From assembly GCF_023238625.1 (NCBI RefSeq), contig NZ_CP096670.1:280501-344500 (forward strand): a stretch of DNA of 64,000 nt, in the 5' to 3' direction. The position numbers and the translations under genes were made by a program. The DNA comes from Agarivorans sp. TSD2052 (lineage in GTDB: Bacteria > Pseudomonadota > Gammaproteobacteria > Enterobacterales > Celerinatantimonadaceae). Under the pieces are notes generated by a model that saw only the letters and a list, made by a program, of their open reading frames with translations, was not told the origin of the DNA and searched no databases. Of this stretch, positions 8,975 through 17,709 are shown piece after piece (position 1 is the first letter of the stretch; the number at the start of each line of letters is the position of its first letter).

Positions 8975-9482
8975 GCCTTATCAGTAAAGGGCTGTAGCTG
9001 CAATCTCATAATGACTCATTTATTTTTAATGGTTTAATTGAATATTTATGCGTGTATAGACAATGGTCTAAAGCGCTACGCTAAGTAGTTGATTCAATAG
9101 TTTTTATTTTCTGGGTTATTTTTAGCGTATTCAATGGCAAATTCCCAAGCAACACAGCGCTAGAATACTTGGCTATATCTAATAAAAGTAAGTTTTTGGT
9201 ATTTGTTAAGCCTTTGTTTTTTAAGGTTATTTTTTTATTGGTTTTTAGGGGCTGCCTCCAAAGTAGTAAATTAGTACTTCACATTTTGGCAAAAAGCCTA
9301 TAAATTACTCCCCGCAAGACTGAGCTAGATCAAGAAATTATCAGCTAAAAGTACTTTTCGCCGATAATGGCTTGTGCAATTTTTATTCACTAGCTAGCCT
9401 TACTTACGCAAGTGGCTATGACGAAGAAAAACGAAAAAATCGAACTTTTTTATACTTGCAACAACTTAGGAGAACTATCCAA
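8975..9482. other. 508-bp stretch without a recognised gene
   Basis: AT-rich. No convincing frame on either strand; the frames overlapping 9372-9482 are upstream extensions of the small gene that starts at 9483. It probably holds that gene's promoter and leader. A weak dyad AGAC/GTCT occurs near 9058-9069. Nothing else is seen. Confidence 0.5.
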
Positions 9483-9608
9483 ATGGAACAAGAACAAAAG
9501 CAAACGATGCGCTGTTTTGCCACAGGTAAAGGTTTTTTTGTACGCCTACCTATCAATGAAGAAATTGAAGCAAAAGAATGTGAATCAGATGTTGAAGCGG
9601 CCGAGTAA
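9483..9608 (+). CDS. Short acidic protein of unknown function (41 aa)
   Basis: 41 residues starting MEQEQKQTMRCFATGKGFF. The ATG at 9483 is chosen because AGGAG lies at 9468-9472; the longer version from 9372 has no ribosome site. Glu-rich, with two cysteines (residues 11 and about 33), no signal peptide and no membrane segment. A strong terminator follows about 55 bp later, so the transcript is short and defined, which supports a real small gene. The family is unknown to me. Confidence 0.6.
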   Translation: MEQEQKQTMRCFATGKGFFVRLPINEEIEAKECESDVEAAE

Positions 9609-9665
9609 ACTACCTCTGTAGTTGCCTTTAATAACTCGCGACTTAATTTACGCTTGTTACATCAC

Positions 9666-9697
9666 AAACCGCTAGCCACTTGGTTAGCGGTTTTTTT
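9666..9697 (+). terminator. Intrinsic terminator after the 41-aa gene
   Basis: Stem AAACCGCTA (9666-9674) with TAGCGGTTT (9685-9693), extended inwards by CCA/TGG, followed by T-run to 9697. It lies between convergent genes and ends 5 bp before the lysR stop. Confidence 0.85.
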
Positions 9698-9701
9698 ATA
9701 C

Positions 9702-10574
9702 CTAAATCTGTTGTCGAAGATGTGTCAAAAATGCGCTGAGGTTGGGGTTTTCAAAACGTTGCGCCGGATAATAAGCACATACGCTGCGTTGCTCTGATAA
9801 TAGCCCCGGCACTACTTCTATTAATTTCCCGTCTAATAGTTGTTGCTGAACTAAATCCTCAGAGACTAATACCACCCCCATGTGGTGAACGGCTGCTTGA
9901 ATCGCAGCCAGCGGATCGTGAGTAATAAAACGAGATGCTTGGTTGAGCACGGTCCCCTCATTAAATTTAACCCCGCCAGCTTTTATTTGTCCTTGCACTA
10001 ACAGTAATGGCAAGTTCTTTAGTTGTTTTGCGTTTTGCACAGGCCCATGACTGGCTAAAAATTGAGGGCTGGCGAAACACTTAACCGCGTAATCAAACAA
10101 ATGCAGCATTCGATAGCTGGTGCTATCAAAATTATCGATTTGGCGACTTATTACAATATCTAAAGATAGGTCGGGGATGACTCCAGGGTCTACTTCATGC
10201 AGTTCAACTCTTAAATGAGGATGCTTAGGTAGAAAAGACGCAATCAGTGGCGTTACAAACAAGCTACCTGATACTGCTGGCGCGCCAATACTTAGACTTC
10301 CGCTTAAACCTTGAATGGAAGGGCTTAGTTGTTGGCGCATGCTAGCAAACTGACTGAGCCAATCTCGGCTTTGTAAATAGAACTGCTGGCCTTGCTCGGT
10401 GGTGCGGATCCGCCGAGTCGTGCGCAATAACAATTGACAATGTAGTTGCGACTCTAGCCAGGAGATTCGTTTACTGCAAGCTGAGGTGGTGATATCCAAA
10501 TGTGTCGCTGCTTGTACAAAGCTATTACTGTCTACCACCGCCACATAGGTTTGAACTGCGTTTAGCCAATCCAT
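9702..10574 (-). CDS. LysR-family transcriptional regulator
   Basis: 290 residues from the ATG at 10574 (AAGGAA 8 bases upstream). The longer frame to 10766 would run into the divergent MFS gene and lacks a ribosome site. The N-terminal winged helix (residues about 2-60) reads NSFVQAATHLDITTSACSKRISWLE, followed by the usual LysR substrate-binding fold starting GSLSIGAPAVSGSLFVTPLI. Divergent from the MFS/acyltransferase pair with 115 bp between, the usual arrangement for a LysR regulator and its target. A TTTCC-N5-GGAAA dyad in that gap is a candidate site. Effector unknown. Confidence 0.9.
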   Translation of the reverse strand: MDWLNAVQTYVAVVDSNSFVQAATHLDITTSACSKRISWLESQLHCQLLLRTTRRIRTTEQGQQFYLQSRDWLSQFASMRQQLSPSIQGLSGSLSIGAPAVSGSLFVTPLIASFLPKHPHLRVELHEVDPGVIPDLSLDIVISRQIDNFDSTSYRMLHLFDYAVKCFASPQFLASHGPVQNAKQLKNLPLLLVQGQIKAGGVKFNEGTVLNQASRFITHDPLAAIQAAVHHMGVVLVSEDLVQQQLLDGKLIEVVPGLLSEQRSVCAYYPAQRFENPNLSAFLTHLRQQI

Positions 10575-10594
10575 ATGGGTATTCCTTAAGATTG

Positions 10595-10609
10595 TTTCCT
10601 GTTGGGAAA
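10595..10609. promoter_or_regulatory. Candidate LysR operator dyad
   Basis: TTTCC (10595-10599), five bases, GGAAA (10605-10609), in the gap between the divergent lysR and MFS genes. Size and place fit a LysR half-site pair, but no footprint knowledge supports it. Confidence 0.3.
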
Positions 10610-10689
10610 TAAAGCGTGTCTTTGATGAATGATTATCTTCTTTTGTGATTAATTTACAATACAGCCCGTTTCCCTTTTGGAGGTTATGA

Positions 10690-11871
10690 GTGACTGATTC
10701 GCGCATTCCATTGTTTTTCTCAATCGCCTTCATTGCCTGTTCGCAAATAACCAATGGTTTACTCACCCCTGCACTGCCCGAAATGGCGCTGCACTTTAGC
10801 GTGGATGAACATTTGGTTCAGCAGCTTATCGTTGGCTTTATCCTTGGCCTAGGGGTATCACAGTTGTTCTATGGCCCTCTAGCGGATAGTTATGGGCGGC
10901 GTAGGGTATTTTGGCTAGGACAAAGCATTTTTTTAGTCGGTAACGTAGTGACTTTTTTAGGTTTTAATAACCTAAATATCCTTTTAACGGGGGTCGTTAT
11001 CCAAGGTCTAGGTGCTGGTAGTAATCAAATTCTAGCGCGTTGTTTGCTCAGTGATAGTTACCGAGGCTCCCACTTAAGGCATGGATTTGCTTGGTTGGGC
11101 ATGGCGGCCTCTGTGGTACCCATCTTGGGTCCGGTGATCGGCGGGATAATTACAGCCTATTGGGGCTGGCATTATCTATTTATTATCATTGGTGTTGCAG
11201 CCGCTGGCCTGATGATCGTGGCGGCTAAACTATTGCCTGAAACGCAAACTGAACCGGGCCAAGCTTTACAAGCCAAGCGGGTGATTACTCGCTACATGAA
11301 TCTGGCGATCGATGGCAATTTTATTCGTTATGCTAGTTTTGCTTGGATAGCCAGTATTGGCTTAATGTATATGATTACTAGCGCTCCTTTTATTCTACAG
11401 CGTGGTTTTGGTTTGAGCGCCGATGATTTTGGCCTCATTATGATTATTCCGGCTGCTGGTTTAGCACTCGGTAGTGCATTTACTCGGCGTTTTGGTGAAA
11501 GTTTACCCGAGCAACAACTACTGATGCTGGCGGGGTGTTTACCGATAATATCTAGTTTGATATTGCTTAATTGGGGTCAGTCCTTAGCGATGGTGATGTT
11601 GGCCATGGTGCTTATTAGTGTCAGTGTCGGTGCGATCTACCCTGTTTCTCAGTCTGGTTTATTTCGTTATTTTTCAGCTCAAGCTGGCACGGTTTCAGCT
11701 TTAAGCGGCACCACGCAAATGACCTTAACGGCACTGGCAATTGCAGGCCTGACTACATTATTGGAGCCTAGCCCTAGCGCGATGGCGATCATATTTATGC
11801 TGATGGGGATAGGATTAGCACTAAACATAGTGATCCAAGCGCTAAAAGTGAAAGTGTATTCTATGCAATGA
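10690..11871 (+). CDS. MFS multidrug efflux transporter, Bcr/CflA-EmrD type
   Basis: 393 residues with 12 predicted membrane segments. Motif A is GPLADSYGRRRVF (residues about 58-70), and motif C lies in GMAASVVPILGPVIGG, marking the DHA1 drug/proton antiporter group. Segment 1 SITNGLLTPALPEMA-like sequence resembles Bcr/EmrD proteins. Start is GTG at 10690 with GGAGG at 10679-10683; an ATG four bases upstream opens only a three-codon frame. Followed after 60 bp by the acyltransferase gene in the same direction. Substrate unknown; export of the acyltransferase product or of a toxic compound are both possible. Confidence 0.9.
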   Translation: MTDSRIPLFFSIAFIACSQITNGLLTPALPEMALHFSVDEHLVQQLIVGFILGLGVSQLFYGPLADSYGRRRVFWLGQSIFLVGNVVTFLGFNNLNILLTGVVIQGLGAGSNQILARCLLSDSYRGSHLRHGFAWLGMAASVVPILGPVIGGIITAYWGWHYLFIIIGVAAAGLMIVAAKLLPETQTEPGQALQAKRVITRYMNLAIDGNFIRYASFAWIASIGLMYMITSAPFILQRGFGLSADDFGLIMIIPAAGLALGSAFTRRFGESLPEQQLLMLAGCLPIISSLILLNWGQSLAMVMLAMVLISVSVGAIYPVSQSGLFRYFSAQAGTVSALSGTTQMTLTALAIAGLTTLLEPSPSAMAIIFMLMGIGLALNIVIQALKVKVYSMQ

Positions 11872-11931
11872 TAAGGGCATTGTTTTTGTTGTAGGTTAGC
11901 CGCTGTATTGCGCAGTTATGGAGTGCACAAA

Positions 11932-13239
11932 ATGTATCGTCCACTGGGGGTTACCGAAAGTCTGTTTGCTGAATTCACTGTCAGCGGAGCGATGTTGGTG
12001 GTTAATGCCGCCAGCATTAAGGGAAAGATAGATACTGGCCTTATTCCCCAGATCCAAGGTTTATTACAGCAACGTCACCCCTTACTCAATGTAAGCCTAA
12101 GTAAAACGGCACTGCAATGGAACTGGATTGAAGCGAGTGGTGAGCCTTTGGTAGAAGTATTAGAGGCAGATATTAAGCCCGCTGAGTTTGAGCAGCAGCT
12201 GGGCGAAATAATGCAGCTTCAGTGTAATACCCCACTAAAGCTTGGTGGGGCTCTTTGGCGGGTTAGTGTGTTAAATGGCGCTGAACAATCTGCGTTAATC
12301 ATTAGCATTCATCACAGTATTTGCGATGGCTTGTCTGCGGCTGCTTTGCTAGGGGAATGGATCCAGCGATATAACCAGTTAAAGCAAGATGTTTGCGCGT
12401 CGCCGAGCAGGTTTGCTATCAGAGAAGGCTTACACGCAAGCCTTAATCCACCTGATTTCTCCGTTGATGATAGTCCTTTTTGCGTGCCAATTAGTACTAA
12501 AGATGCGTTGGCATGGTTAAATGCACCCCTTGAATCAGAACCGCTGGTCGAGGCCATAAACTGTCTAGAGTTGTGCTATTTTTCTCAGCGGCAAACTCAG
12601 CAATTATTGGTGCTTTGTCGTCAGCGTGGGTTTAGCCTAAATATTGTGCTGTACAGCGTGGCTTTGGGGGTTGCTTTGGCTTTAGCTGAATACCCACCCA
12701 GTCACCTTAGTGCCGGTGGTAATGCTAATGTTCGCCCACTGGTTGAGCCCCCTGTTACTGAGCAAGAGCTCGCCTGCTTCGTCTCGATGTTTTCATTTAC
12801 GGTTGACGCTGATTTATCTGATAACGTTTGGCAACGGGCCGCTAAAGTGAAAGCGGGCTATCAACAAAAAGTGGCTTCAGGGCTTCACCTTGCGAGTTGC
12901 AATGATGATTGGTGGAAGGCACAACCACCGCGCCGCTTAGGCGATGATTTTGCTCAATGCCAAGGGCGTTTTAATGCCATTCATCTATCCAATTTGGGTA
13001 ATATCAGTCATCTATTTAACTTGACTGAGGGCGACCTAACGCTGCGACACTATTATTTTACCGCCGCGCAGCATGTGGTTGGTTCTATCTTTTGGCTGGG
13101 GGCGCAAACGGTTAACGATCAATTGTCTATCACTCTCAATTGCGTAGCGCCGGGAGTATCTGCCAGTATGCGCCGTCGATTTATCGATTCGTTTCGCCAT
13201 GAGCTATTAGCCTTGCTATCAGATTCACGAGCAGATTAG
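11932..13239 (+). CDS. Condensation-domain/alcohol-acetyltransferase-like acyltransferase
   Basis: 435 residues from the ATG at 11932 (GGAG about 9 bases upstream). The HHSICDGLSAA stretch near residue 131 is the HHxxxDG catalytic motif of the condensation/chloramphenicol-acetyltransferase superfamily, where the second His removes a proton from the acceptor alcohol or amine. Stand-alone members include PapA-type and alcohol-acetyltransferase enzymes that esterify lipids or polyketides. No carrier or adenylation domain is present in the window, so it is not part of a visible NRPS. Co-directional with the MFS exporter. Donor and acceptor are unknown. Confidence 0.85.
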   Translation: MYRPLGVTESLFAEFTVSGAMLVVNAASIKGKIDTGLIPQIQGLLQQRHPLLNVSLSKTALQWNWIEASGEPLVEVLEADIKPAEFEQQLGEIMQLQCNTPLKLGGALWRVSVLNGAEQSALIISIHHSICDGLSAAALLGEWIQRYNQLKQDVCASPSRFAIREGLHASLNPPDFSVDDSPFCVPISTKDALAWLNAPLESEPLVEAINCLELCYFSQRQTQQLLVLCRQRGFSLNIVLYSVALGVALALAEYPPSHLSAGGNANVRPLVEPPVTEQELACFVSMFSFTVDADLSDNVWQRAAKVKAGYQQKVASGLHLASCNDDWWKAQPPRRLGDDFAQCQGRFNAIHLSNLGNISHLFNLTEGDLTLRHYYFTAAQHVVGSIFWLGAQTVNDQLSITLNCVAPGVSASMRRRFIDSFRHELLALLSDSRAD

Positions 13240-13364
13240 TTATTTCTGAAGTGATTCAGCTTACTTTGATAGGTAGCGCCTATTACAAGTAACGACATAT
13301 TCGATTTTTAATTTTTTAATTAGCCGTTATAGTAGAACCAGTTTAATTCCCTTGGAGTGTAATA

Positions 13365-13622
13365 ATGTTTGCAGTAATTTTTGGTCGTCCTGGTTGCCCA
13401 TATTGTGTTCGTGCTAAGCAAATTGCAGAGCAATTGAGTGCCGCCCATGAAGATTATAACTACCGTTATGTGGATATTCATGCTGAGGGTATTTCTAAAG
13501 CTGACTTAGAAAAAACCGTAGGCAAGCCAGTGGAAACGGTACCGCAAATTTTTGTCGATGAAGCGCACGTAGGTGGATGCACCGAATATGAAGCCCTAAT
13601 GCGCGAACAGTTCGATATCTAA
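13365..13622 (+). CDS. grxA: Glutaredoxin 1
   Basis: 85 residues, the length of E. coli Grx1, which reduces ribonucleotide reductase and mixed disulphides with glutathione. The active site is CPYC (residues 11-14). The TVPQIF cis-proline motif and the GGCTEYE glutathione-binding turn are both present. A GGAG site precedes the ATG. Followed by a hairpin, so monocistronic. Confidence 0.96.
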   Translation: MFAVIFGRPGCPYCVRAKQIAEQLSAAHEDYNYRYVDIHAEGISKADLEKTVGKPVETVPQIFVDEAHVGGCTEYEALMREQFDI

Positions 13623-13642
13623 GTACTCTCTTTTGTTAACAA

Positions 13643-13668
13643 CAAAGCCAGGCTCCGGTCTGGCTTTG
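13643..13668 (+). terminator. Terminator-like hairpin after grxA
   Basis: Nine-bp stem CAAAGCCAG (13643-13651) with CTGGCTTTG (13660-13668). The T tract after it is weak, so efficiency is uncertain. Confidence 0.65.
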
Positions 13669-13793
13669 CTGTTTCTAGTAAACTAAACAATACAAATAAG
13701 CACTGAGCTATCAGCCTAAAATAATTCCATTAATCGAAAAATCTTAACTAAGCTGAAATGAGATGGTGTGACCATTTACATGAGGAGCGGATG

Positions 13794-13988
13794 ATGGATG
13801 CGAGTTATTTACTTAATTTAGAGCCCAGCATTATTTTGGGGATCGTCAATGAAAAGCTACGCCTAGAATGCGACAGTCTAGAAGATTTGGCGCTAACATT
13901 CGGTTTTGAAGAGCGCTCATTGTCTCGCCGGCTAGAAACCATTGGTTACCACTATGATGTAATCACCAATCAGTTTAAAGCCATATAG
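13794..13988 (+). CDS. DUF4250 domain protein
   Basis: 64 residues from the ATG at 13794, with GGAG at 13784-13787 (6-base spacing); the ATG one codon earlier is also possible. The pattern ILGIVNEKLRLECDSLEDL then a short helix and RRLETIGYHYDVITNQFKAI agrees with DUF4250, a small helical domain of unknown function that looks like a helix-turn-helix. Stands alone. Function not known. Confidence 0.75.
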   Translation: MDASYLLNLEPSIILGIVNEKLRLECDSLEDLALTFGFEERSLSRRLETIGYHYDVITNQFKAI

Positions 13989-14122
13989 CGGCTACTGGGA
14001 TTATTGAAAAACGCGCGACTGTTAGGTGAGTGAGGCTTAGGTTATTCCAAGTTAAGCTTATTTAGACTTGGCATAAGTTACTGAATAGTAGACACTGATA
14101 CCGTGTCTACTGGAGGTGACTT

Positions 14123-14716
14123 ATGCTTAAAAAAGGATTTTTGTTTCTCGGTTTATTGGTATCGTTACCCGCATTAGCAGATGTGAGTGTGGGAGCCGGC
14201 TACACCTTTGGTGGCGAAATGGATGACCTAAATACTGAACAAACCTATTCCGTCCGTTCATCTCCTTCCTATATGGCTGCCTTCGATTTTGCTACTAATT
14301 CTGGCGAAACTCGTAAACGAGAAAGCTTCGATAATTACGTTGGCGCTTTAGTGTCGTGGCAAAACACCGAGATGGACGATCAGCAGTCAACCGATGTTGA
14401 TGTTGTTTATGCCCACCTAACGGCTTCTCGTCGTTGGCATTATGAAAACTTTGAGACCTTCGCTAGCGGTGGGGCCGGAATGACACACTTTGCGGCAAGC
14501 CCTGGCAGCGATAAGCAACGTTTCTCTATTAGTATTGGTGGGGGGTATTTTTATCATCTAAGCAAAAACCTAGATTTAAAACTGGAGGGGCGTCTTTATA
14601 GCACCTTTGTCAACGAAGGCACCAAGATCCAATGTGGTCCCGGTTGTGAAGTCACATTTACAGGCAGTTACTGGTCGCAACTGGGTTTGAATTTGGGTTT
14701 AAACTACCGCTTTTAG
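14123..14716 (+). CDS. Predicted outer-membrane beta-barrel protein
   Basis: 197 residues. Signal peptide MLKKGFLFLGLLVSLPALA-D. The mature part alternates aromatic and polar residues in strands (VSVGAGYTFGG, GALVSWQNTEMD, ASRRWHYENFETFASGGAG, KLEGRLYSTFV) and ends in YRF, the terminal aromatic signal recognised by the BAM machinery. One CGPGC pair near residue 173 may form a loop disulphide. An OmpA-like or OmpW-size 8-strand barrel is likely. GGAGGTGAC gives a good ribosome site. Specific function not assigned. Confidence 0.8.
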   Translation: MLKKGFLFLGLLVSLPALADVSVGAGYTFGGEMDDLNTEQTYSVRSSPSYMAAFDFATNSGETRKRESFDNYVGALVSWQNTEMDDQQSTDVDVVYAHLTASRRWHYENFETFASGGAGMTHFAASPGSDKQRFSISIGGGYFYHLSKNLDLKLEGRLYSTFVNEGTKIQCGPGCEVTFTGSYWSQLGLNLGLNYRF

Positions 14717-14929
14717 CCTCTGTTTATAATGCATCTTTATTCTTTTTTAAGTTGTTATTGATTAACTTATGAAAAAGTAAAATGCTTATTAATTATGTGT
14801 TTATGGTGATTTTCATAAAGTTCCTTTGTCATTAATCTTTAATGATTCAGTCACCTAACTGTCATTTTTCGTCCCTAGAATTTGCTCAACTTATTTAGTT
14901 GATGTAGTTCACATTTTTTAGGGATTCAA

Positions 14930-15949
14930 ATGAAAAAGCTTACTCTTATTGCGCTAGCGGTTGCTACCGCCTCCGGTTCGGTTCAAGCCGCTAAAGTATA
15001 TCAAGACGAAAAACACGCTGTTGATTTATATGGTCGTGTTTATGCGGGTTATACTGCGGGTGATGACGCTGGTAAGTCAGATAATTTTGGTGCAGATCAA
15101 TATGTTCGTTTTGGCGCTAAAGCTAAATCTAACTTCGGTGAGTCAAATTACGCTTTAGCCCGTTATGAGCTGCAAATGGAGAATAACGGTGAAGGTGATA
15201 ATACCTCTGCCACTAAGGCGCGCTTAGCTTATGCTGGGTTTGGCGGCGACTTTGGCCAGGTCACTTTTGGTCGTAACTACGGCGCTTTAGAGTTAATCGC
15301 TGATTGGACAGACTCAAGTTATGTTAACCCTTACGGCAACTCAGCGATTGGCATTAGCTCTAGCCGTGAAGAAGGCATTGGTCGTTCAGATAACGTATTA
15401 AAGTACGCGGGCGAATTCAGTGGTTTTGATATTCATGCTTCTTACAAGTTTAACGATAATCAGAAAGACGAGACTGGCGCCAGCCAAGATAACTCGGCTT
15501 ATGGCTTGGCCTTGGCTTACACTTTTGACTTCGGTTTAGGTCTCGGTGCTGGTTACAACATGGCGAGTAATGCTGACGGTATTGACGATAGCAAAATGGC
15601 CTTAGTTGGCGTTAACTACGATGCAAACGGTGTTTACGCGGCAGCGAACTACTCAACGGGTACTAACAACAAAGCTTTCAAGCAACACTCTGCTGATAAA
15701 CAAGGTGATTACACCGGATATGAATTAGTGGCGGGTTACAAGTTCACCAAGGCCTTCCGTGCCCAAGTCATGTGGAACAAATCAGAGCTTGATCCAAAAG
15801 ATGGCGATAAGTATGACAATGTTGATTACTACACCATCGAAGGTCGCTACGACCTCACTAAGCAACTGCGTATCGTAGCGGCTTACCAACTTAACAACAT
15901 CGATGATGCCGAAAACGAGTTGCACTTCGCGGCTCGTTATGACTTCTAA
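14930..15949 (+). CDS. Gram-negative general porin (OmpC/OmpU type)
   Basis: 339 residues: signal peptide MKKLTLIALAVATASGSVQA, then VDLYGRVYAGYTAGDD, the first strand typical of trimeric 16-strand porins. FGQVTFGRNYGALELIADWTD corresponds to the segment leading into constriction loop L3. The protein ends AARYDF with the C-terminal phenylalanine. Such porins carry small hydrophilic solutes across the outer membrane. The long AT-rich upstream region (14717-14929) probably holds a regulated promoter. Two strong terminators in tandem follow, fitting a highly expressed gene. Confidence 0.93.
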   Translation: MKKLTLIALAVATASGSVQAAKVYQDEKHAVDLYGRVYAGYTAGDDAGKSDNFGADQYVRFGAKAKSNFGESNYALARYELQMENNGEGDNTSATKARLAYAGFGGDFGQVTFGRNYGALELIADWTDSSYVNPYGNSAIGISSSREEGIGRSDNVLKYAGEFSGFDIHASYKFNDNQKDETGASQDNSAYGLALAYTFDFGLGLGAGYNMASNADGIDDSKMALVGVNYDANGVYAAANYSTGTNNKAFKQHSADKQGDYTGYELVAGYKFTKAFRAQVMWNKSELDPKDGDKYDNVDYYTIEGRYDLTKQLRIVAAYQLNNIDDAENELHFAARYDF

Positions 15950-15960
15950 TTGGGTGTATT

Positions 15961-15990
15961 ACACACTAAGTGCCTAACTTAGTGTGTTTG
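15961..15990 (+). terminator. First terminator after the porin gene
   Basis: Perfect 11-bp stem ACACACTAAGT (15961-15971) with ACTTAGTGTGT (15977-15987), 5-base loop, T-rich tail. Confidence 0.8.
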
Positions 15991-16016
15991 TTTATTTCTG
16001 CGTATGTTTGTTTTTT

Positions 16017-16043
16017 GCCAGCTCTGCCTAGAGCTGGCTTTTT
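16017..16043 (+). terminator. Second terminator after the porin gene
   Basis: Perfect 9-bp stem GCCAGCTCT (16017-16025) with AGAGCTGGC (16030-16038), tetraloop, then five T. Confidence 0.85.
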
Positions 16044-16070
16044 GTTGGTCGCTTGCACCACATGCCTGCC

Positions 16071-16098
16071 AATAAAAAGGAAGGCCTTAACCTTCCTT
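16071..16098 (-). terminator. Terminator of argA
   Basis: Read on the minus strand: AAGGAAGG stem with CCTTCCTT (16077-16084 with 16091-16098) followed by TTTTTATT. It lies 28 bp past the argA stop. Confidence 0.75.
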
Positions 16099-16125
16099 CG
16101 TTCTCACTCTTATTTGATGGGGTTC

Positions 16126-17457
16126 TTAGCTCTCAATATCCATCAGCAAAATTTTAGAACGCCGCTGTAGGTTATATATAGCTTGTTTCTCGGTGGGTAA
16201 ATCTTCAAAATCAGCGGGTGAAAAGCCACGTTCTCTAAACCAGTGAATACTCTTGGTGGTAAGAACGAATAGCTGGCCTAAACCTTGTTGGCGAGCGCGT
16301 TTGATGATGGCTTGTAGCAAGCGATCGCCTCGGCTTGCTTGGCGATATTGGGGGTGGCTAACCAAACAAGCTAGCTCACCAATGTTTTCTTCAGCGAAGG
16401 CATAAAGGGCTGCGCAGCCAATAATCATTCCATCTCGTTCTACAATGGTGAAGCGTTCAATCTCCATCTCCAGCAGTTCTCGTGAGCGACGAACTAAGAT
16501 CCCTTCTTCTTCTAGGGGTCTTATTAATTCAATAATACCGTTGATATCATCCAGTCTCGCTAGCCGCACCCGTTCATAACTATATTGAACTAATTGCGTA
16601 CCACTGCCGTCACGAGTATACAGTTCTTGAAGTAACGAACCATCTTGCTGATAACTGACTAAGTGACAACGTTCTATGCCGCGGTCGCTACATTGTATTG
16701 CTGCACTTAAATACCGCAATGTGTCTTTATCGGTGGTTCTTAAGAATTGCTCTGAGCGCATTAACTGATTGGCGGTGTCGGGGAGTAGTTCGCTAACCAG
16801 TTGGCCATGTTGATCATGAATACCTTGCTCTGGGCAAAAATAGATAACCTTGTCTGCTTTTAGCGATACAGCAATCTCGGTAGTGATGTCTTCAGAACAA
16901 ATATTAAATAGTTCGCCGGTAACTGATACGCCTATCGGCGATACCATGACAATCTCGCCATGTTCTAACTGACGTTGAATACTTTGATGGTTGATACGCC
17001 TTACTTTTCCGGTATGCAAAAAATCAATGCCGTCTTCAACACCAATAGGCTGAGCAACCACGAAGTTACCACGCACGACGTTAATATGGGCTTGGTGCAA
17101 AGGAGAGTTAACTAAGCCCATCGAAAGCTGGGCTTCGATATCCATTTGAATCTGGCCAACAGCTTGTTTTATGATGTTTAGGCTGCGTTCATCGGTGATG
17201 CGTTGCTCCCCGGCGAATAGGCAGCTATGTTGATGAGCGGCGAGCAAGGCATCAATTTGTGGCCTAGCCCCACAAACCAAGACAATTTTTACCCCTAAGG
17301 TTTTTAGTAGGGCAATGTCTTGGATAATATTACTGAAATTGTCACTGCTACTCGCTTCACCACTTAACATGACAACAAATGTTTTGCCGCGGTGGGCATT
17401 TATGTAGGGGGCAGACTGGCGAAACCAGCTGACTAAATCTTCGGCAGAGCGGTCCAA
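16126..17457 (-). CDS. argA: N-acetylglutamate synthase (amino-acid acetyltransferase)
   Basis: ArgA transfers acetyl from acetyl-CoA to glutamate, the first step of arginine synthesis. At 443 residues it is the classical length. The N-terminal ~280 residues form the amino-acid-kinase-like domain that binds arginine (KTFVVMLSGEASSS, VKIVLVCGARPQID). The C-terminal GNAT domain runs from about 295 (VRLARLDDINGIIELI) with the acetyl-CoA loop around QYRQASRGDRLLQ. Start is TTG at 17457 with GGAG six bases upstream; no ATG or GTG fits. A possible ARG box overlaps the leader, suggesting ArgR control. Confidence 0.95.
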   Translation of the reverse strand: MDRSAEDLVSWFRQSAPYINAHRGKTFVVMLSGEASSSDNFSNIIQDIALLKTLGVKIVLVCGARPQIDALLAAHQHSCLFAGEQRITDERSLNIIKQAVGQIQMDIEAQLSMGLVNSPLHQAHINVVRGNFVVAQPIGVEDGIDFLHTGKVRRINHQSIQRQLEHGEIVMVSPIGVSVTGELFNICSEDITTEIAVSLKADKVIYFCPEQGIHDQHGQLVSELLPDTANQLMRSEQFLRTTDKDTLRYLSAAIQCSDRGIERCHLVSYQQDGSLLQELYTRDGSGTQLVQYSYERVRLARLDDINGIIELIRPLEEEGILVRRSRELLEMEIERFTIVERDGMIIGCAALYAFAEENIGELACLVSHPQYRQASRGDRLLQAIIKRARQQGLGQLFVLTTKSIHWFRERGFSPADFEDLPTEKQAIYNLQRRSKILLMDIES

Positions 17458-17466
17458 TGTCTTCTC

Positions 17467-17484
17467 CGTGAATAACTATTTGTT
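17467..17484. promoter_or_regulatory. Possible ARG box upstream of argA
   Basis: The sequence has TGAAT-A-A-C-T-ATTTG, a good left half and an imperfect right half compared with the ArgR consensus TGAAT-WWWW-ATTCA. It lies 10 bp before the argA start. Weak on its own; the gene's identity makes it plausible. Confidence 0.35.
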
Positions 17485-17709
17485 AGATTCGACTAAAAAG
17501 TCAAATATAGTGATATTGTTGCATAGTCTACAATATTGTCGAGTGTTAATTTTCTCGATAAGCGGATGATTATAGCATTGCTCTTTGGCTGGGAGTTGTT
17601 TACAGCGGCAAGGTAGCGTATAAGCATGCTGTGTTATTTTATGACCGCGTCATTTAATTTTTATCAAATCAACGGTTTGATAGGTAATTTTAATTTTCTA
17701 GAGGTAAAT

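Noticed and set aside
10686-10697. Three-codon frame ATG-AGT-GAC-TGA overlapping the MFS start as a regulatory mini-ORF
   Set aside because: It could compete for the same ribosome site, but such chance overlaps are frequent and nothing else supports a role.
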